NCBI GenBank assembly: GCA_946480995.1
Contig: CAMLMF010000053.1
Location: forward strand, 1-10,152
Reading direction: 5' to 3'
DNA length: 10,152 nt
Source: an uncultured Bdellovibrio sp.
GTDB taxonomy: Bacteria; Bdellovibrionota; Bdellovibrionia; Bdellovibrionales; Bdellovibrionaceae
Below are positions 6,497 through 10,152 of this stretch, piece by piece. The position numbers were made by a program, and so were the translations under genes. The notes below the pieces were generated by a model. That model was not told the origin of the DNA, did no database searches, and was given only the letters and a program-made list of their open reading frames with translations. The stretch's first letter is position 1, and each line of letters starts with the position of its first letter.

Positions 6497-6808
6497 CTAG
6501 CCCGTAAGTCCAACTTTATAATGTATGTTCGCTCTGGTTAGTTGATCTTGAAGACTCAGTTTAATAAACATGATTTCAGAATAACCAAGTTTCTTTGCGA
6601 AACTTTGCGCTCTGTCCGGACTCACAAATTTTCGGCCGTTTTCTATTTGCGAAAGATGACCTTTGGTGACGCCAAGTTTCTTGGCCATTTGTTCCTGAGT
6701 CATATCATCAGAAAGTCGCAAAGAATTAATGAGGCGGGCAAAGGTCAAAGGACCACCAGAAACACTTTCTAAAAACTTAACGGCATCGCTTTTCTTTTTA
6801 GTAGTCAT
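6497..6808 (-). CDS. XRE-family antitoxin of a type II toxin-antitoxin pair (HigA-like)
   Basis: The product has 103 residues, starting at ATG 6808 with AGGTG seven bases upstream. After a basic N-terminus (T-T-K-K-K) and a short helix (about 20-33), residues 37-76 form a typical Cro/C1 helix-turn-helix: T-Q-E-Q-M-A-K-K-L-G-V-T-K-G-H-L-S-Q-I-E-N-G-R-K, then a second helical pair with F-A-K-K-L-G-Y. The I-E-N-G signature is intact. It overlaps the toxin gene by 11 bases, starting inside the toxin's last codons (its ATG lies within the H-D codons), which suggests translational coupling. Expected role: bind and neutralise the toxin, and repress the shared promoter through the operator at 7093-7111. 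The toxin-first order is that of higBA-type modules. Confidence 0.88.
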   Translation of the reverse strand: MTTKKKSDAVKFLESVSGGPLTFARLINSLRLSDDMTQEQMAKKLGVTKGHLSQIENGRKFVSPDRAQSFAKKLGYSEIMFIKLSLQDQLTRANIHYKVGLTG

Positions 6809-7079
6809 GTTTGTTCACCTCAAATATTTCCACAAATTCTATAACTTCTTGATCATTAATTCGATAAATAGCTCTATAGGATCGATTTAGCCGGATGGAC
6901 CGGAATCCAAACCAATGACCTTTTAAAGGCTCGTCATGATAACCGGGGATTTTCCGGACAGCATGGATGCCGAGAAACTCTATCGATTCAACCCAGTGCA
7001 GTAGCTTTAGACGAATGTGACTGGGAAGCTTACTTATAGACTTCGCAACCTTATCGCTAATTCGGACGCTCGTTATCAC
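6798..7079 (-). CDS. RelE/ParE-superfamily toxin (HigB-like), probable mRNA interferase
   Basis: The product has 93 residues. The start is GTG at 7079 with AAGGAG six bases upstream; a stop codon lies just ahead in frame. Family traits: an N-terminal helical part with L-P-S-H-I-R-L-K-L-L, then D-E-P-L-K-G-H-W-F-G-F-R-S-I-R-L-N-R-S-Y-R-A-I-Y-R (49-73), the beta-sheet core with its series of arginines (R60, R63, R66, R69, R73), and the C-terminal V-N-K-H-D-Y (88-93). The K-H-x-Y ending is typical of RelE-type toxins with a C-terminal catalytic His/Tyr. Cleavage of ribosome-bound mRNA is the expected activity from the family; whether it is an active RNase or a ParE-like gyrase toxin cannot be decided from sequence alone. 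First gene of the operon, followed by the antitoxin with an 11-base overlap. It appears full length and intact. Confidence 0.87.
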   Translation of the reverse strand: MITSVRISDKVAKSISKLPSHIRLKLLHWVESIEFLGIHAVRKIPGYHDEPLKGHWFGFRSIRLNRSYRAIYRINDQEVIEFVEIFEVNKHDY

Positions 7080-7089
7080 TCACAACTCC

Positions 7090-7118
7090 TTTGTATACCA
7101 CATTGGTATACTTGTCAA
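7090..7118 (-). promoter_or_regulatory. Promoter of the toxin-antitoxin operon
   Basis: On the minus strand a perfect -35 box TTGACA lies at 7118-7113. The -10 box is either TATACA (7097-7092, 15-base spacer) or TACAAA (7095-7090, 17-base spacer). Transcription would start a few bases before the AAGGAG ribosome site of the GTG start. The inverted repeat at 7093-7111 covers the spacer and -10 region. Confidence 0.65.
7093..7111. promoter_or_regulatory. Operator: perfect inverted repeat, probable antitoxin binding site
   Basis: GTATACC-ACATT-GGTATAC: two 7-base arms, perfectly complementary, 5-base spacer. It lies between -35 and -10 of the toxin-antitoxin promoter, the usual place for autorepression by an XRE-family antitoxin alone or with its toxin. 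Confidence 0.75.
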
Positions 7119-7225
7119 GCTTCGTAAGGGGGTGTGGTTGCAACTCTGGTGCTAAATGGAGATGAGAATTATTGGAGATGGTATTCGGGAATTGGATATG
7201 GGGGAGATTGGTCCGCCTTAGGCGC
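7119..7225. other. Non-coding gap upstream of the toxin-antitoxin operon
   Basis: A G-rich stretch on the plus strand with repeated GGAGATG/GGAGATT words, a GTTGCAAC palindrome (7137-7144) and a small CGCC-TTA-GGCG repeat near its right end. A 21-residue frame (7156-7221, plus) lacks a ribosome site. No gene is supported. Confidence 0.5.
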
Positions 7226-7257
7226 AAAAAAGCTCTACACCCGCTATGGGTGTAGAG
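7226..7257 (-). terminator. Rho-independent terminator after ptrB
   Basis: A 10-bp perfect stem CTCTACACCC / GGGTGTAGAG (7233-7242 and 7248-7257) with a 5-base loop, followed on the minus strand by CTTTTTT (7232-7226). It begins 10 bases past the ptrB stop codon at 7268. It is nearly the same element as the terminator at 6465-6489. Confidence 0.88.
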
Positions 7258-7267
7258 TGATTTAAAA

Positions 7268-9319
7268 CTACTTCACTACTTTCAAAGTCTTCATCACAAA
7301 CGCATATTCTTCGGCTTGTTCCCAAAGATGTTCAAAGCGTCCTGATTTGCCAAAGTGGCCGGCACCCATATTGGTTTTAAAGATCACGGTGTTATTATCG
7401 GTTTTTAATTCACGCAACTTTGCCACCCATTTTGCAGGTTCCCAGTAAGTCACGCGGGGATCGTTCAAGCCGCAAGTGACAAACATATGCGGGTAAGCTT
7501 TGGCTTCGACATTGTCATAGGGCGAATAGCTTTTCATGTAATGATAATATTTTTTCTCTTCCGGGTTGCCCCATTCTTTGTACTCGGTCTGAGTCAACGG
7601 AAGATCTTTATCAAACATCGTGTTTAAAACATCCACAAATGGAACGTGTGCTGCCACGACGGTGAAAAGTTCGGGGCGCATATTCATGCACGCGCCCATC
7701 AACATCCCGCCAGCACTGCCACCACACGCGGCAAGGCGCCCTTGGGCCACGTATTTTTTCTGAATCAGATAATCTGCGCAGGCGATAAAATCTTTAAAGG
7801 TGTTTTTCTTTTTTAAGAATTTACCATCTTCATACCAGTGGCGACCCATTTCAGAGCCTCCGCGCGGATGAGCTAGGGCGTAAACCATTCCGCGATCAAT
7901 CAAGGCAAAGACATCACGACTTCCCGGGAAAGCATCAGGGATGCTTGCGCCGTAAGATCCGTAACCGTACAAGTAACCAGCAGCCGAACCATTGAGCTTC
8001 GTGCCTTTTTTGTACACAATCGTCAGGGGAACTTTTGTTTTATCGTGGGACGTTGCCCATACGCGCTTGCAAATATAATTTGAAGGCTTGTGGCCTTTTA
8101 CTTCTTTCACTTTCAAGGTTTTGAAAGCACGAGTGTGCAAGTTGTACTCTAAAACAGAGTTCGGAGTGATTGGTGAGGAATAATCCATACGCACAACGTC
8201 TGTGCGGAACTCGAAGTTCGCGCCACTGATGCCGACGGTATAGGCTTCATCTTTAAACTTAACCACATGGTCTTTTTGTTTTTTAATATCGTAAACACGC
8301 ACTTGCGGAAGACCATTTTGTTTTTCGTTGATCACGATGTGACCATCTAAAACCAAAAAATTCGCGCGTAAAACATCTTTGGAACCTTTGATCACAGTTT
8401 TCCAGTTTTTCATGCCTGGCGCATTTACAGAGGTTTTTACCAACTGAAAGTTCTTAGCTTTGTGATTGGTCATAATCCAGAATTCATTGTAGCGATCCTG
8501 AACGTTGTATTCTAAGCCTTCAATGCGTGGCTGTACGCATTGGAATTTCCCTTTGGGATCATCACTGCGCAAGAACCATACTTCGTCCGTGATCTTGCCA
8601 CCACTGTGAATATAAATGAATTCTTTCGAAGACGACTCGTCCACTGAAATAAATTGCTGAGGATCTTTTTCTTCATACACCAAAACGTCTTTTTTTGGAT
8701 CCGTGCCCACCGTGTGACGGTACACACGGTAAGGACGCAGGCTTTTATCCAAAACAACATAAAACAAAGTTTCGCTGTCTTTTGCCCAAGCCACAGAACC
8801 ATTTGAATTTGGAATGCGTGTGTTTAAAGTTTTACCTGTTTTTAAGTTTTTAAAATGCAGGGTGTATTTTTCTGAACCATCAAAATCCACGCCGTAAACC
8901 ATAGTGAAGTCATCTGGCGCGATGTCTAAGTTGCTTAAAGAAAAATACTTTTTACCTTTGGCCAAGACGTTGCCATCCAAGATAACTTCTTCTTTGTCAG
9001 TTTCTTTCGAAGTGCGCACGTGTTGCGAGTACTGAAAGCCTTTTTTGAAACGGGTTGAATACATATAGGCGCCATCAGAAGCTGGAACCGACGAGTCCAC
9101 CTCTTTGATTTTGCTTTTCATTTCTTTGTACAATTTGTTTTTCAAAGTTTGCAGCGGCTTCATGTGGGCTTCGAAGTATCTATTTTCCGCATGCAAGTAA
9201 GGCATTGTTTCTGGATGATCTTTGTCGCGCATCCAGAAATAGTTGTCGATGATCGTATCTTTGTGATGAGTCATCTTGTGGGGGTATTTAGAGGCAACGG
9301 GGGCAGAAACGTTCTTCAT
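7268..9319 (-). CDS. ptrB: Oligopeptidase B (prolyl oligopeptidase family S9A)
   Basis: A cytosolic serine peptidase that cuts short peptides after Arg and Lys. The 683-residue form starts at ATG 9319, with AAGGA six bases upstream; E. coli PtrB has 686. An in-frame ATG at 9361 would add 14 hydrophobic residues and overlap the queD stop, so it is rejected. The N-terminal part has the family opening Y-F-W-M-R-D (27-32) and a long beta-propeller region (about 75-400). The C-terminal alpha/beta-hydrolase has Y-G-Y-G-S-Y-G (451-457), A-H-P-R-G-G-S-E-M-G (483-492), and the triad S535 (G-G-S-A-G-G), D620 (N-D-P-R-V) and H655 (G-A-G-H-F-G), spaced almost exactly as in E. coli. No signal peptide. It is probably cotranscribed with queD, whose stop codon lies 23 bases upstream, and ends at its own terminator. 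In a predator it could help finish the breakdown of prey peptides (inference). Confidence 0.95.
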   Translation of the reverse strand: MKNVSAPVASKYPHKMTHHKDTIIDNYFWMRDKDHPETMPYLHAENRYFEAHMKPLQTLKNKLYKEMKSKIKEVDSSVPASDGAYMYSTRFKKGFQYSQHVRTSKETDKEEVILDGNVLAKGKKYFSLSNLDIAPDDFTMVYGVDFDGSEKYTLHFKNLKTGKTLNTRIPNSNGSVAWAKDSETLFYVVLDKSLRPYRVYRHTVGTDPKKDVLVYEEKDPQQFISVDESSSKEFIYIHSGGKITDEVWFLRSDDPKGKFQCVQPRIEGLEYNVQDRYNEFWIMTNHKAKNFQLVKTSVNAPGMKNWKTVIKGSKDVLRANFLVLDGHIVINEKQNGLPQVRVYDIKKQKDHVVKFKDEAYTVGISGANFEFRTDVVRMDYSSPITPNSVLEYNLHTRAFKTLKVKEVKGHKPSNYICKRVWATSHDKTKVPLTIVYKKGTKLNGSAAGYLYGYGSYGASIPDAFPGSRDVFALIDRGMVYALAHPRGGSEMGRHWYEDGKFLKKKNTFKDFIACADYLIQKKYVAQGRLAACGGSAGGMLMGACMNMRPELFTVVAAHVPFVDVLNTMFDKDLPLTQTEYKEWGNPEEKKYYHYMKSYSPYDNVEAKAYPHMFVTCGLNDPRVTYWEPAKWVAKLRELKTDNNTVIFKTNMGAGHFGKSGRFEHLWEQAEEYAFVMKTLKVVK

Positions 9320-9342
9320 CAGGGATCCTTTAGTAAAAAAAA

Positions 9343-9702
9343 TTAAGCAGGGTAGGAGCATTCCGTCGACGGTGTTTCCGCCACGGACACTTTCACAAGG
9401 GTCGGCAATGCCGGCTTGGCTTTATCGTAAAGCCACTTGGCTAAAAGTTCAGAGGTGGGGTTTTCTAAACCCGCCACTTCGTTTAAAACCTTGTGGTCAA
9501 TCAGACTTAAGAACGGCTTCATCTTGTCTTGGATTTCATTGTAATCAATAACCCAGCCAATTTTAGGATCCAAGTCACCCACCAGGGTTAAAATGATCTT
9601 AAAACTGTGCCCATGCATGTGCGAGCAGGGGTGAGAAGAGGGTAGATGAGGCAAGAATCTTGCCGACTCGATTTGAAAATGCTGTTTGAGTTCGAATTTC
9701 AT
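9343..9702 (-). CDS. queD: 6-carboxy-5,6,7,8-tetrahydropterin synthase (QueD family)
   Basis: The product has 119 residues, full length for the family. It is expected to convert dihydroneopterin triphosphate to 6-carboxytetrahydropterin in the queuosine/7-deazaguanine pathway. The layout follows the proteobacterial QueD pattern: F-L-P-H-L-P (16-21), catalytic C26 in H-P-C-S-H, M-H-G-H-S-F (29-34) with zinc ligands H30 and H32, G-W-V-I-D-Y (49-54), D69-H70, G-L-E-N-P-T-S-E-L-L-A-K-W (78-90) and the catalytic Glu E109 in A-E-T. The third zinc ligand, normally His in the A-A-H motif, reads Arg here (E-S-A-R15-F). The gene starts at ATG 9702 with no clear Shine-Dalgarno sequence in the 29-bp gap to the divergent paralogue. 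It is first in a probable operon with ptrB. No other queuosine gene is in the window. Confidence 0.88.
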   Translation of the reverse strand: MKFELKQHFQIESARFLPHLPSSHPCSHMHGHSFKIILTLVGDLDPKIGWVIDYNEIQDKMKPFLSLIDHKVLNEVAGLENPTSELLAKWLYDKAKPALPTLVKVSVAETPSTECSYPA

Positions 9703-9731
9703 GCTATTTATCTAATCAGACCGAGGTGATT
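9703..9731. other. 29-bp divergent gap between two pterin-synthase paralogues
   Basis: It holds GAGG (9723-9726), the ribosome site of the plus-strand gene, and TAGATAAAT-type A/T sequence just before the queD ATG on the minus strand. There is no room for two separate promoters, so at least one must lie inside the opposite gene. On the minus strand a TGGACA about 18 bases before TAGATA could make queD nearly leaderless; this is weak. Confidence 0.45.
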
Positions 9732-10152
9732 ATGTCCACGACCACATTGCATTTAGCAAAACAGAATTTTAAATTCTCTGCGGCTCATTTTTTGATTTTT
9801 GACGCGAATCACGCGGAGCGCTTGCATGGCCATAATTATCAGGTCCGCGTCGACATTCAAACTCCCCCTGAAGCGGAGCTGCATGCTGACGGCTACTTTT
9901 TAGATTTCAACGTTTTTAAGAAATATATCAAAGCGCGTCTGGATCAATGGGATGAGATCGTTTTGTTGCCTGAAAAACAGGCGGATATGAAGTTCAAAAA
10001 AACTGAAAAATCCTTGGAGGTCACTTTCCGAGATCGTTTTTATGTATTCCCATTAAGCGAAGTCATCTTGTTGCCAGTTACGAACACCAGCGTAGAACAA
10101 TTATCGCGTCTTTTAGCAGAGGATTTCTTTCGCGAATTTAAACAGTATAAAG
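9732..10152 (+). CDS. 6-pyruvoyl-tetrahydropterin synthase family protein, PTPS-III-like (partial, 3' end missing)
   Basis: ATG at 9732 has GAGG five bases upstream. 140 residues are visible and the frame is open at the window edge. T-fold signatures: F-S-A-A-H19 (15-19), L-H32-G-H34-N-Y (31-36), giving the three zinc ligands H19, H32 and H34; F-L-D-F (56-59); and N-T-S-V-E-Q-L (118-124). The catalytic Cys of PTPS/QueD is absent. The segment reads N-H-A-E29-R-L-H-G-H, i.e. E-x2-HGH, the signature described for PTPS-III enzymes that make 6-hydroxymethyl-dihydropterin and can bypass FolB in folate synthesis. The usual D-H before the V-L-L-P segment reads D74-E75. An insert (about 81-110) is longer than in QueD, so it belongs to a larger subfamily. 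The folate role is an inference from one motif. It is divergent from queD, its likely paralogue. Confidence 0.85.
   Translation, partial: MSTTTLHLAKQNFKFSAAHFLIFDANHAERLHGHNYQVRVDIQTPPEAELHADGYFLDFNVFKKYIKARLDQWDEIVLLPEKQADMKFKKTEKSLEVTFRDRFYVFPLSEVILLPVTNTSVEQLSRLLAEDFFREFKQYK

Noticed and set aside
7156..7221. 21-residue frame in the gap next to the toxin-antitoxin operon
   Set aside because: No ribosome site, low-complexity G-rich sequence, and no hydrophobic pattern as in small toxins.
8512..8802. 96-residue minus-strand frame inside ptrB
   Set aside because: An alternate frame of a clearly coding region; Cys/Trp/Lys-rich and without a domain pattern.
9320..9361. 14-residue extension of PtrB
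   Set aside because: It overlaps the end of queD and bypasses the AAGGA site before 9319; PtrB is cytosolic, so a hydrophobic N-terminus is not expected.

Overview
The window looks like chromosome of a Bdellovibrio-type predatory bacterium (Bdellovibrionota). This is an inference from the style of the genes: exported proteins with an F-Q-N-C type lipobox, many large secreted proteins of unknown function, A/T-rich spacers with hairpin terminators, and housekeeping enzymes of proteobacterial type. No rRNA, tRNA, CRISPR array or insertion sequence was seen.

Left part (1-3525, all minus strand): the first codons of a membrane-anchored protein cut by the window edge; a 28-bp perfect-palindrome terminator; a 539-residue secreted protein with striking Tyr- and Cys-based tandem repeats, preceded by a good sigma-54 type promoter; another terminator; and a 514-residue FAD-dependent dehydrogenase of the COG2509 type. 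Middle (3526-6449, plus strand): phosphatidylserine decarboxylase (psd), divergent from the FAD gene, then a 597-residue predicted lipoprotein with a beta-propeller (sialidase/GH43-like) domain, a Pro/Thr linker and two copies of a small Cys-containing module.

Right part: a toxin-first type II toxin-antitoxin operon (6497-7079, minus; higBA-like) with a TTGACA promoter overlapped by a perfect inverted-repeat operator. It sits between two hairpin terminators that are near copies of each other. Then come oligopeptidase B (ptrB) and queD in a probable minus-strand operon. Facing queD across only 29 bp is a second pterin-synthase (T-fold) gene, cut by the right edge, which carries the E-x2-HGH signature of PTPS-III in place of the catalytic cysteine.

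Functional threads: membrane phospholipid synthesis (psd makes phosphatidylethanolamine), dihydroneopterin triphosphate use by two paralogues (queuosine via QueD; possibly folate via the PTPS-III-like protein), peptide degradation (PtrB, useful to a predator living on prey protein), and two exported proteins of unknown role. The best candidates for something undescribed are the Cys/Tyr-repeat secreted protein with its sigma-54 promoter, the propeller lipoprotein with twin modules, and the head-to-head pterin-synthase pair, in which each partner lacks a different canonical residue.
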